A DNA stretch of 64,000 bases from Chrysopilus asiliformis (lineage: Eukaryota > Arthropoda > Insecta > Diptera > Rhagionidae): contig OZ035960.1 in the NCBI GenBank assembly GCA_964034945.1, positions 52,942,706-53,006,705 of the forward strand, in the 5' to 3' direction. Position numbers and translations under genes: made by a program. Of the stretch, positions 23,332 to 34,590 are shown piece after piece. Under the pieces are notes generated by a model. The model made no database searches. It worked only from the letters and a program-made list of their open reading frames with translations, and was not told the DNA's origin. Each line of letters opens with the position of its first letter. Position 1 is the stretch's first letter.

Positions 23332-24394
23332 TTTGAATTAATATTATTTTTTAAATTTCAGATGTTTCACCGAATAATGTATAAGCAGAAGTGATAATTT
23401 CTGCTGAAAAAATCTTCTATTATATAGAAAATATTTTTCGATAAAATCCCGCTGTTTTAATCATTACGTTATCAATTTACCAATAAAAAAATATGTCGCG
23501 ATTAAAGTCTTCTCTAGTAAGGCGTATTTCAAATCAATATTACTAATTCACCGTACCGATAGTTACTACCTGTAAGGTTTCCGATCTGTGATAACACGTG
23601 TAAGATTAAGAAAAATCTCCAATCACATATTACACCATAAATCACTGATTGCATCGGTGTGTGATTTTTGTTAAAAAAAAAGTATGTATAAAATGTTTTT
23701 TTTTGTTCAGAATTTCAATTTCAAACTGATTATTTTCAAAGTCCGCATTTAATCAGAAGACCACTTCCTTTTAATAAAATTACTTAAATCTTTTAAGATT
23801 AATTCCGAAATGTTGAATTATTACTCTTTGCTTATAAGAAATCATCAAAATTTGTCAATCTATTGATTTGTTAAACTTGTCTTTTAATTCTGGGTCAGAA
23901 AATGTTAAAAGTGCTTTTATGCATCCTACGGCGAAAAAATCTTTACCACCTGTTATAAAAAATATTTTTTTTAGCTTACAAATTGATTTCTTTTTAGAAT
24001 TTTCAATTGATTGAAATCACTGATGGCGAAGCTTGTTGACACGATTTTTTAACAATCAGTTAACCGATTTTCATGAAATTTCGTCAAACAGAAAAAACGT
24101 TTTTTATCTATTGAATTCTCGAATTTAGTTGCTACAGCAAATTGGGATTTTTTCCATAAAATATATCACAATTTCAGGAGAGGGTTATCTGCCGTAGTTT
24201 GATTAGGAGTCTAAAAATGGAAGGGTCCGAAAAGTCTGAAATTAGCGTGAAATACTTTATGAAAACAGCACCTTAAACATAGTTCCCGGTTCTGAAAGTT
24301 TTTAGACACCAATTCTGCGAAACAACCCCAATTTTTATTCTGTAAGGGTGCTTGTGTGACTATTTTTACTTTTACCAAATTACTCTTTTTCAGG

Positions 24395-25260
24395 GATGGG
24401 AAACGAAAAAAAAATCGTAACGTTATACATTTCGTTATGTAACGAAATTCAAATTTTATTACGTTACGTTATTTCGTTTTGTAACGATAAAAATTTTTAC
24501 ATTATAACGTTATTATTTCGTTACACATTGTATTGAAACTAAAAACTAAAAACAAATGCACTTTAATAACACTACCCGGCAAAAAAGTATTTTTTTTGTG
24601 TTGACAAAGGTTTTACAGTCTTTTTAGGATAACTTGACGTCGCTGATTCCGAATCTGCCATTGGTTTGGCCAGATTGGCTCTAATTATTTAAGAAAAGTC
24701 CAAAAAAAGGTTATTTTTTTTTTAGAAAAAATTCCATGTAAACTAAAAGATTTTGTTTTTTATTTTTGTTATTGTCGTGGATATTTTAATAATTTCAGGA
24801 TAATTTGATGCTGCTGAATCCGGAAGTAGATTGGCTGGACTAACTCTAGTTTTTGAGATTTGATTTTTGCTAGTAATATAGGCTTCCTTAAGAGCAATAA
24901 TTCTTCTCAAAAACTGGAACGAATTCAGGCAAACCCCTTTCAGATTCGGATTCACTGACGTCAAATTATCCTAAATAGATTGTAAAATCTATGGCAGCAA
25001 AATGGTTTATTTATCACAAAGTAATTCAGTTCAGTTTCCGTAAAACTAAATTCTTTAATTCAGTTCAGTTTCCATAAAACTAAATAAAACTTAACAAAAA
25101 GAAAATAAAATTAAAAACATACACAAAAAACTGAAATTGTGATTCTTAAGTTAAAAAATCAATAAAATAAACTTAAAAGAAGAAAAAATCGCACAAAAGT
25201 TTTGACTGAATCAAACTGAATCGGAACGTCAACAAAACAACAATATTTTATACACGAAAA
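24395..25260. mobile_element. NAACG-rich element, copy B
   Basis: CAGGGATGGGAAACG at 24395 is followed by the same TTTCGTTATGTAACGAAAT-type end and by sequence matching the interior of copy A in reverse. The right boundary is approximate. It fills much of the spacer between genes 3 and 4 and has no counterpart in the spacer between genes 5 and 6. Confidence 0.5.
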
Positions 25261-26126
25261 CCAAGGATAAAGGATGACTAAATGTGCACCGAAGGCAAAA
25301 TTTTTTTAAACAAAGTGCAGCGCAAAATATAAAACAAGAGCTGCACAGTCTTAAATGAAAATTAATTTAATTTTTCGAGCTCTTTACATTCCATAAATAT
25401 GGTAGAAGTACCATGAAGGGTTAAATATATGAAGCAAGTATCGTTTTTATATAAAATATCCATCCCAACACACTTCTAATTCTAAGTTGTATTTCGTCTG
25501 TTTTACAAATCTCAGAAATTTTAACTTTAAAGTTACCCATAAGGTTGAACATATAAATAATTTGTAAAAGGTAATAATTTAAGATATCATTTTAATAGGA
25601 AGTAAATAAAAAACAACAAAACATGACGAATCTTGTTTACAAGAAATTGTAAAATTTGTTTTTAGTCTTCTTTTCATAGAAAAGAAATGTTTTGCTAATA
25701 AGAATTGGAGTTTGAATTTAGACTTTGATTACAGACATTTTAGATTATTACACTGAAAAGTTATTTTTAACAGAGAACGCATTTCCGTTATCACTCTGTA
25801 ATTAGTAATCATTAGTAGTGAAAAATGTGAAGTATGAATGAAATATGTGAGATTAGTCTTGAAGTAAGCTGCGTTATCAAAGTTCCGAAATCTTATAGCC
25901 AGATACTATCGGTTAGTAATATTGATTTGAATTAAGTCTAGCTAGAGTGGACTTTAATCTTATTACGATTATTAATTAATCAGTTGGCAATGTAATGATA
26001 TGTCGGGCACCTGACATGTTTTATCGGAAATAAAATTTACTATATAATAACAAAGTTTTGCAAGAAAAGTTATCACTTTCATTTGTATATTGCTTTAACA
26101 AACAACTAAAGTTTAAAAAAATCAAA

Positions 26127-26926
26127 ATGAAATTCGCATTGGTTCTCTTATTAGGACTCTTCGTCCTCCAAGTAAGTGATTCGCTATCCAAAACTTTATA
26201 TAATTAACTATAAAACATATTTCTAATCAGGCTACTGCTTTCGAAGTTCAACACAAGGACCAAAAGGCTGTACCAGCACTACGAGATGGCCTTTGGGACA
26301 AACTTAAGGAATATATTGAAGCCATCATTCAGAAAGCTACCGAAACCATCAATTTGATTGTTGAAAAGGCCAAAGAAATCGTGAAAAACATCCAGGACCA
26401 AGTCAAGGCGCTCGTTGAAAAGGCAAAGGAAACTCTGAAGAAAATTGTTAAAAGCATTGAGGATAAGCTGAACGAATGGGCACAGCAAGGAGAAGTAGCT
26501 GCCGCTTGTGTTAAAAAGTATCGTCCAGAGTTGGATGCGGCCGTCGAACAGGCTAAAAAGGATATTGCAGATTGTGCCGCCCAGGCCTACAAACAGGCTC
26601 AAGATATCCTTGATGGAATCGTGGCTCATGCCAATGAAATCAAGGGTCACTTCAACGAACTCTGGAATGTTTTAGTCGAATGCGTTGACATTTTCCATCC
26701 TTTCGACTCAATTCGATGCGTTGTGGACAGGTCCAAGGATATCAGAGAATCCATTGAAAACATCCTTGCCAAGGCTTGGGAAAGTCTTGCAGAAGCGACT
26801 AAGAAGAGTGTTGCTATCGTGACTGAAACGAATGCATGCATTTCTGGTGCCGTCACTAATGCCCAATCCAAAATCGCTAAAATTTACGAAAAAATTGATC
26901 GGTGCATTGAAAATGGAAAGCACTAA
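26127..26926 (+). CDS. Secreted helical six-cysteine protein, copy 4
   Basis: Exon 1 is 26127-26171 and exon 2 is 26231-26926, phase 0, 246 codons. It is the ENGKH-type protein, nearly identical to copies 1, 2 and 5; Ala131 (ADCAAQ) is shared with copy 5 and differs from the Thr of copies 1 and 2. The mature start is ATAFEVQ. TATA is at 26041-26049 with a TCACTT initiator about 34 bp on. Convergent with copy 5 around a loop holding an inverted copy of the pogo-like MITE found between copies 1 and 2. Confidence 0.9.
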
Positions 26927-27701
26927 GTGACTGCATAGAGTAAAAAAATAATCTAATATATTGTATTATTATTTATTAATTGAATTATTTTAATAAATTA
27001 TTTATTATCGATTGATTTAAATTTGAGTCTTTTTTTTGTTATTTGAGTTTTGTTGATAAGAGTTTTCATACACGGAGAAAAAATGTTACTAGAGAAACAT
27101 GTGGTAGAGTATGCCTCTAATACACATCTTTCTTAAATCTAGTAACATTTTTTTTTACTTATATGGAGATAATGTTACTTCTTTTTAACCCGATTATAGA
27201 CGAAACATGTTTCTTAATTTCAGCTGCTTTATAAAAATCGGTTACTGAAATCAAGAAAAATGTTCTTAAAATTGGTTATATATTTCCAATGAAAGTCTCT
27301 ATAAATCCGTTGTTGATATTAAGAAGTTTTTTTTTGAAAAATGTTTCCTTTTTTTATATTTTCATGGTTTTTTTTAAATATTAAAAAAAAAACTCCCGAA
27401 ATCCTGAAAGCCGATTACTCTGCTCGTCCTAGAATCTTATGCGGAAGTCATAAAATCCAAATTTCGTTACTAATATAGGAATTATAGTTCGTATGCTGTA
27501 TTGCTTACATTCACATTCCTATTATGTATGATATTTGGTAACAAAAGAATGTTATATGTGGCTCACCGTCACATTGTCAAAATCAAAAGAAAAGCAAATG
27601 ACGTTTTGCGGAATAGTATTTGGAGTACAACTTTGTCGCCGTAATCTGTCGTCGTATATGTTGTGTCGGGCCAATGATATTATGGCCTTAACTAATATTT
27701 A

Positions 27702-28192
27702 CAGTATTCCCCGGATTACTGCACATGGGATAAATCCTGGATTTCTTGTGCAGTTACGAGGGTTTGCGCTTGTCCGAAACTCCATTAACAGCAAAAATTG
27801 TGCACTTATGCGGGACTCTTTTAACTGCACGAACTTGTGCACTTATCAGGGCTCCAAATTGTAAAAAATAGTGTATTTACTTTCTAGGATTTTGAGATCC
27901 CAATAAAAAAATTTGCCCTGATTTCTACCCTTTCCCTATACACACGATCAAGAAAATATGACAAAATAAAATATTAAAAATTAAATGGAAAAAAGCACTT
28001 GTGCACTTATCCGGGGGAAAATATATGACAGAGAAACTTAATTTAAGCCTTTTTTTGGTGCAATAATAAGGGTTTTGCTCTTAAGCGGACTGCAGTTAAG
28101 CGATAACTATTGTATGGAATTCTCGAAAATGTGCACGCGGTTCGAATTCCCGTTGCACTTAAAAGGGTTGTGCAGGTATCCGGGGATTACTG
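27702..28192. mobile_element. Pogo/Tigger-like MITE in the 4/5 loop (inverted copy)
   Basis: 491 bp, TA-flanked (27700-27701, 28193-28194). Same element as 16943-17446 but reversed relative to the flanking genes, because the whole loop is flipped. Confidence 0.7.
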
Positions 28193-28709
28193 TAGTAAAT
28201 ATTAATTCATTTTTTTGGGCATGAGCAGAGCAATCGGCTTTCAGAATTACGGGAGTTTTTTTTAAATATTTAAAAAAAACTATGAAAACAAAAAAAGTAG
28301 ACATTTTTTTTCAAATCTTAATATCAGCAACGGTTTATAGAGACTTTCATTGGAAATATATAACTAATTTTAAGAACATTTTTCTTGATTTCAGTAACCG
28401 ATTTTGATAAAGCAGCTAAAATTAAGAAACCTGTTTCTTAATTTAAGTAACCGATCTCTATAATCGGGTTAAACAGAAGTAACATTATCTCCATATAAGT
28501 AAATAAAAAAAATGTTACTAGATTTAAGAAAGATGTGTATTAGTGCCATACTCTACCACATGTTTCTTAAACCCCTTATCAACAAACAAAAATCAAATAG
28601 CAAAAAAAAGACTCAAATTTAAATTAATCGATAATAAATAATTTATTAAAATAATTCAATTAATAAATAATAATACAATACTTTAGTTATATTTTTTTAC
28701 TCTATGCAG

Positions 28710-29510
28710 TCAGTGCTTTCCATTTTCAATGCACCGATCAATTTTTTCGTAAATTTTAGCGATTTTGGATTGGGCATTAGTGACGGCACCAGAAATGCAT
28801 GCATTCGTTTCAGTCACGATAGCAACACTCTTCTTAGTCGCTTCTGCAAGACTTTCCCAAGCCTTGGCAAGGATGTTTTCAATGGATTCTCTGATATCCT
28901 TGGACCTGTCCACAACGCATCGAATTGAGTCGAAAGGATGGAAAATATCAACGCATTCGACTAAAACATTCCAGAGTTCGTTGAAGTGACCCTTGATTTC
29001 ATTGGCATGAGCCACGATTCCATTAAGGATATCTTGAGCCTGTTTGTAGGCCTGGGCGGCACAATCTGCAATATCCTTTTTAGCCTGTTCGACGGCCGCA
29101 TCCAACTCTGGACGATACTTTTTAACACAAGCGGCAGCTACTTCTCCTTGCTGTGCCCATTCGTTCAGCTTATCCTCAATGCTTTTAACAATTTTCTTCA
29201 GAGTTTCCTTTGCCTTTTCAACGAGCGCCTTGACTTGGTCCTGGATGTTTTTCACGATTTCTTTGGCCTTTTCAACAATTAAATTGATGGTTTCGGTAGC
29301 TTTTTGAATGATGGCTTCGATATATTCCTTAAGTTTGTCCCAAAGACCATCCCGAAGTGCTGGCACAGCCTTTTGGTCCTTGTGTTGAACTTCGAAAGCA
29401 GTAGCCTGATTAGAAATATGTTTTATAGTTAATTATATAACGTTTGGGGATAGCGAATCATTTACTTGGAGGACGAAGAGTCCTAATAAGAAAACCAATG
29501 CGAATTTCAT
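28710..29510 (-). CDS. Secreted helical six-cysteine protein, copy 5
   Basis: Exon 1 is 29510-29466 (MKFALVFLLGLFVLQ) and exon 2 is 29405-28710; 246 codons ending AAG CAC TGA. The acceptor (AATCAG) matches copy 4. The donor reads GTAAAT instead of the GTAAGT seen in the other five copies. GTAAAT is a usable but weaker donor, so splicing may be less efficient. Asn143 replaces the Asp found in its sisters (DILNG). It is head-to-head with copy 6, mirroring the 3/4 arrangement. Confidence 0.88.
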
Positions 29511-30031
29511 TTTGATTTTTTTAAACTTTAGTTGTTTGTTAAAGCAATATACAAATGAAAGTGATAACTTTTCTTGCAAAACTTTGTTATTATATAGTAA
29601 ATTTTATTTCCGATAAAACATGTCAGGTGCCCGACATATCATTACATTGCCAACTGATTAATTAATAATCGTAATAAGATTAAAGTCCACTCTAGCTAGA
29701 CTTAATTCAAATCAATATTACTAACCGATAGTATCTGGCTATAAGATTTCGGAACTTTGATAACGCAGCTTACTTCAAGACTAATCTCACATATTTCATT
29801 CAGACTTCACATTTTTTACTACTAATGATTACTAATTACAGAGTGATAACGGAAATGCGTTCTTTGTTAAAAATAACTTTTCAGTGTAATAATCTAAAAT
29901 GTCTGTAATCAAAGTCTAAATTCAATCTCCAATTCTTATTAGCAAAACACTTCTTTTCTATGAAAACAAATTTTACAATTTCTTGTAAACAAGATTCGTC
30001 ATGTTTTGTTGTTTTTTATTTACTTCCTATG

Positions 30032-31756
30032 AATTTACTGTCGGTCTGTCTGTCTGTCGGTCTGTCTGTATGTCGGTCTGTCTGTCGGTCTGTCTGCATG
30101 TCGGTCTGTCTTTCTGTTTTACGTATGTATCTTAAATTACTCAAGAATGCGTTGAGCTAGCGACTTGATTTTTTTTTTGTAAATTAGTTCTATAAAAATC
30201 GTAGTTTTCTATCAACGCTGGAAAAATAACGTTAGCTATAATTAGGGTGGTCATACGTCCCGGCTTGCTTTAACGACTTTTAAGTATCTCTAACGGATAT
30301 TTGAAAAAATATATTTTTCACATAATTTTTCCGAAGCTAAATACTACTTTTGTGTTGATCACAACTGATATTTACTTTCTTCTACGTAGTATAATAAAGA
30401 AAGTATTGTATTCATGGAAAGTTTCGACCTATTTCCTGGGGACTGAGTCGATTGGTACATTAAGTTGGCTCTCCATTACCATGACTTTTCCCAACTGCAA
30501 AAAAATAGAGACACATTTATGTGAAGACACCTTGGCGAGAAAGGGAGACAGGAATCAACTGCAAAAATTTGTCGGCAACTGCAAAAATAATTTCCCCGCT
30601 TTTTTTATGGCGATTTTATGGTTACAGTTGACGGACTTGAACGTTTTTATAGCGATTTCTACTTAAATCACACATTGTCCCTGTAAGTGAATAGTGAGAA
30701 CAGACACATACAAAGTGCTATTATAGCGTAGCTGTCATTTTTCATGTAATTCAAACACACACATGCAGCTGTATAGCTTTATTTCTATGCTAATTTGAAC
30801 CTTATATTCATAGCATAAGGTTTGATATAATTGCTATAAAGTTGTTAAACTGGAAGGGAAAGCGTTTATACTAGTATTCAGTCATTCCTATTTAGATCTA
30901 TATAAGTCTATCTTGCTCTAGTTTTCTGCATTTTTATGCAGTTACAGAAGTCATGGTAATGGAGATCCTCCTTTATTACAAAAATGTCTTTCTGTCTGTC
31001 AACCAAAAACTGCAAAAATACAAGGAATCGTTCTAAAAAAAAATTAAATTTTCAACTGAAAAGTGGAACTCTAAAATGTTGCCCGATTGGCCTTAAATTT
31101 TCCACAAATACTTCTTACAAAGGAAGGTTTCCGACCCGATCACCCCGATTTCGCTGAATTTTGTATATGTTATAGAAGACCGAAAAATAAATCTTGTCTT
31201 GGGCGAATAAGACATTTGAAGGGCTCGAGTAGTCAACAAAACACATTGGCGCATTTTTAAGGGAGTTTTTATTGGTATGTATTTCTACTCTTCGTGATCT
31301 TTCATTTAAGATACTTCATATCATCCTACCCCCATCAACAATTTCGAGCATTGAGACTAAACTAAATTTTATTCCAAGTTTGACAAGGGGAAAAAGGGTC
31401 GATTTTCCTATTATTTGACTTTTTCCGGTCAGATGCAAAAACAGGTGAACTTTAATTTTCATATGCCTTTCAAAATATGCAATTAGTTTTGAAGCCCAAA
31501 AATTATAGCGGTGAGGGGGACTGAAAAAAAACATGTTCTAATATATGTTCCTGTACCCTATCATATTATTTTTTTTTCGCAGTTTTATTCTATTCTCAAA
31601 CGGAAAACTTCTGATTTTTGTTTCGTTTGAATCGGAATACTGGTTGCCGAGTTATGACCAAAAATCGTTTTTTTTTGCCGGGTTTCCCCCTCTAAACCGT
31701 TTTTTGGCAGATAATAAAATACATGTCGCTTAGTTTTCTGTCCTCTATAATTCCAG
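30032..31756. other. Spacer between genes 5 and 6
   Basis: Contains a GTCTG microsatellite at its left edge, a TTTACTTTCTTCTACGTAG motif shared with 34,470, and no gene. It is not the mirror image of the spacer between genes 3 and 4. Confidence 0.5.
30040..30117. repeat. Imperfect GTCTGTCGGTCTG microsatellite
   Basis: About 78 bp of GTCGGTCTGTCTGTC-type units with TATG/CATG interruptions, immediately outside the 4/5 palindrome. Followed 300 bp on by the TTTACTTTCTTCTACG-type motif also found beside the larger array at 34,470. Confidence 0.8.
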
Positions 31757-32467
31757 TAGCAACGAAATTCGAGAATTCAAACGATAAAAAACATTTTTTC
31801 TGTGTGACGAAATTTCATGAAAATTGGTTAACTGATTGTTAAAAAATCGTGTCAACAAACTTCGCCATCAGTGATTTCAATCAATTGAAAATTCTAAAAA
31901 GAAATCAATTTGTAAGCTAAAAAAAATATTTTTCATAACAGGTGGTAAAGATTTTTTCGCCGTAGGATGCATAAAAGCACTTTTAACATTTTCTGACCCA
32001 GAATTAAAAGACAAGTTTCATATCACAAGTCAATAGATTGACAAATTTTGATGATTTCTTATAAGCAAAAAGTAATAATTCAACATTTCGGAATTAATCT
32101 TAAAAGATTTAAGTAATTTTATTAAAAGGAAGTGGTCTTCTGATTAAATGCGGACTTTGAAAATAATCAGTTTGAAATTGAAATTCTGAACAAAAAAAAC
32201 ATTTTACACATACTTTATTTTAACACAAATCACACACCGATGCAATCAGTGATTTATGGTGTAATATGTGATTGGAGATTTTTCTTAATCTTACACGTGT
32301 TATCACAGATCGGAAACCTTACAGGTAGTAACTATCGGTACTCTGAATTAGTAATATTGATTTGAAATACGCCTTACTAGAGAAGACTTTAATCTCGACA
32401 TATTTTTTTATTGGTAAATTGATAACGTAATGATTAAAACAGCGAGATTTTATCGAAAAATATTTTC

Positions 32468-32506
32468 TATATAATAGAAGATTTTTTCAGCAGAAATTAT
32501 CACTTC
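32468..32506 (+). promoter_or_regulatory. TATA box plus initiator of copy 6
   Basis: TATATAATA (32468-32476) and TCACTT (32500-32505) repeat the copy 1 core promoter at the same 34-bp spacing, although the sequence around them has diverged. Conservation of just these two boxes between the two subfamilies supports their function. Confidence 0.6.
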
Positions 32507-32562
32507 TGCTTATACATTATTCGGTGAAACATCTGAAATTTAAAAAATAATATTAATTCAAA

Positions 32563-33362
32563 ATGAAATTCGCATTGGTTTTCTTATTAGGACTATTCGT
32601 CCTCCAAGTAAGTGATTCGCTACCCAAAACTTTATTTAATTAACTATAAAACATATTTCTAAACAGACTACTACTTTCGAAGTTCAACACAAGGATCAAA
32701 AGGATGTGCCAGCACTTCGGGATGGCCTTTGGGACAAACTTAAGGAATATATCGAAGCCATCATTCAAAAAGCTACCGAAACCATCAATTTAATTGTCGA
32801 AAAGGCTAAAGAAATCTATAACAACATCAAGGATCAAGTCAAGGCTCTCATTGAGAAGGCGCAGGAGACTTTGAAAAAAATTGTCCAGGAAATTGAGGAT
32901 AAATTGAACGAATGGGCACAACAAGGAGAAGCTGCCGCAGCTTGCGTAGATAAATATCGTCCAGAATTGGATGCAGCAATCGCACAGGCTCAAAAGGACA
33001 TTTCAGACTGTGCCGATCACGCATACAAACAGGCTCAAGATATTCTTGATGGAATCGTGGCTCATGTCGATGAAATTAAGGTTCACTTCAATGAGCTCTG
33101 GGACGTTTTAGTCGAATGTGTTGACATATTGCACCCCATTGACTCAATCCGTTGTGTTATGGACAGGTCCAAGGAAATTAAGGAATCTATTGAAGGTATA
33201 ATTGCTAATGCCTGGAACAGCCTTGCAGAAGCTGCTGAAAAGAGCGTTGCCATCGTAACTGAATCGAGTGCATGTATTTCTGGTGCTGTCTCTAATGCTC
33301 AATCCAAAATTGCTGAAATTTACGAGAAAATTGAAAAATGCATCGATGCCACAAAATATTAA
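32563..33362 (+). CDS. Secreted helical six-cysteine protein, copy 6 (ATKY subfamily)
   Basis: Exon 1 is 32563-32607 and exon 2 is 32667-33362, phase 0, 246 codons. It is sister to copy 3 (ends IDATKY). The region after the signal peptide is TTTFEVQ, so the -1 residue at the expected cleavage site is Thr rather than Ala; cleavage may shift. Residue 28 is Asp. All six cysteines are present. TATA is at 32468-32476. The 3' flank contains AATAAA near 33455 and then a remnant of the NAACG repeat shared with copy 3. Confidence 0.88.
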
Positions 33363-33800
33363 TTTATCGAATTGTAGTAAAATGTAGTTTTTTTTATTAT
33401 TTATTGCGCTAAATGTGATAATATAAAAATATATTGTTTAAAATCTTTATTGAATAAAACATTTTTAAAAAAATTAATGTATTTTACACAAGGATGGGAT
33501 TCGAACAAAAATCGTTACGTTATAGACTTCATTACATAACAAAATTCAAATTTCGTTTTGTAACAATAAAAAATTTCATCAATAAGCGTGTTTTATGTTG
33601 GCCCAAGATTCCCCGTCCCATACACTCAACTTTTACAGCTACATTTACAAGTTTACATTGATACACTTGTTCCCACTTAGTGAATCTTTATATTTCCACT
33701 GAAAAAGTGTATAAGTGGAGACGTACCTTAAGCATAGATTAGAGACTTACTATAGATAAGACACAAACGTGGTTTTCCGTTTGCCGCCTGTAGAAAGAAG

Positions 33801-33860
33801 TAGTCGACAGCATCATTTCGTAATCGACAGCATCATTCCGTAGTCGACAGCATCATTTCT
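33801..33860. repeat. Three tandem 20-bp units
   Basis: TAGTCGACAGCATCATTTCG, TAATCGACAGCATCATTCCG, TAGTCGACAGCATCATTTCT in exact register. Confidence 0.9.
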
Positions 33861-34590
33861 CTCTTTTTATCATTTAGCTCAAATGGGCTTATTGAAAAAA
33901 ATCATTTTGTAATACTCGCACAGAACAAACCAAAATATTGGACCAACACATACACAAGGGCCGCCAGCGGCCTTTCACAATTTCTTCAACTGTCAATGGC
34001 GATAGGATTTTTTGGCAAAAAAAAAAAACACTTTTATTTCACTTGTTACGTTGCTTAAACAGAAAATATGCCTGGCAAGGAACATTTTAAATGCCTTGTT
34101 GCGGAATGTTCTGCCGACAATACGAAATATCCCGAGAGTTTTGCATTTCTCACACAAAAGCAATTAGTGTCTTTACAAAGCAAATGAAACAGACGATAAT
34201 GTACTCTTCTTCAGAAAGAAATTTCTTACGGGTTTCCTAACTATATATCTCTAAACTATGCCTTAAGTGAGTAAATATTGCCACTTGTTAGTTGAAATAG
34301 TTGAAATAAAGGTACTAAAACTATAAAGATATCACGGATCGCAAAATCCTGAACTAAAAAATAACTTTATATATGAATCTGTATTCAGCATGGTCAAACA
34401 AGTAGAAATTAGTTGAAACTATTTCAAATACCATTTCACTATTGTCTAGTGTTATTAATTTGTTGTTCTTTTTACTTTCTTCTACGGAGTATAATAAAGT
34501 ATTGTATTCATGAAAAATTTCGACCTCTTAATTTTGCCTAAAAAACATTTCCCGATCACTCCTGAGTCGATTGGAGTCATATTTAAAAAA

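Larger units (their letters stand above)
25596..30031. repeat. Large palindrome carrying genes 4 and 5
   Basis: The arms 25596-about 27430 and about 28221-30031 are reverse complements (ends ATAGGAAGTAAATAA and TTATTTACTTCCTAT). Gene content is the same as in the 1/2 palindrome. The loop of about 790 bp holds the same material as the 1/2 loop but in the opposite orientation: here the 280-bp piece comes first and the MITE second. Confidence 0.85.
22300..33595. repeat. Outer inverted repeat carrying genes 3 and 6
   Basis: About 1.85 kb arms, 22300-24145 and 31757-33595, are reverse complements containing genes 3 and 6. They end outside in AACACGCTTATTGATG-like sequence and inside in a GAATTCTCGAATTTAGTTGC-like sequence. 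The arm centres fall near 27.95 kb, almost the same axis as the 4/5 palindrome, so the block is a nested palindrome. The two spacers (24146-25595 and 30032-31756) are not visibly related. Confidence 0.8.

Noticed and set aside
34068..34185. Short frame MPGKEHFKCLVAEC, considered as a THAP-domain start
   Set aside because: Lacks the later Trp, Pro and C-H residues of THAP and stops after 38 codons.
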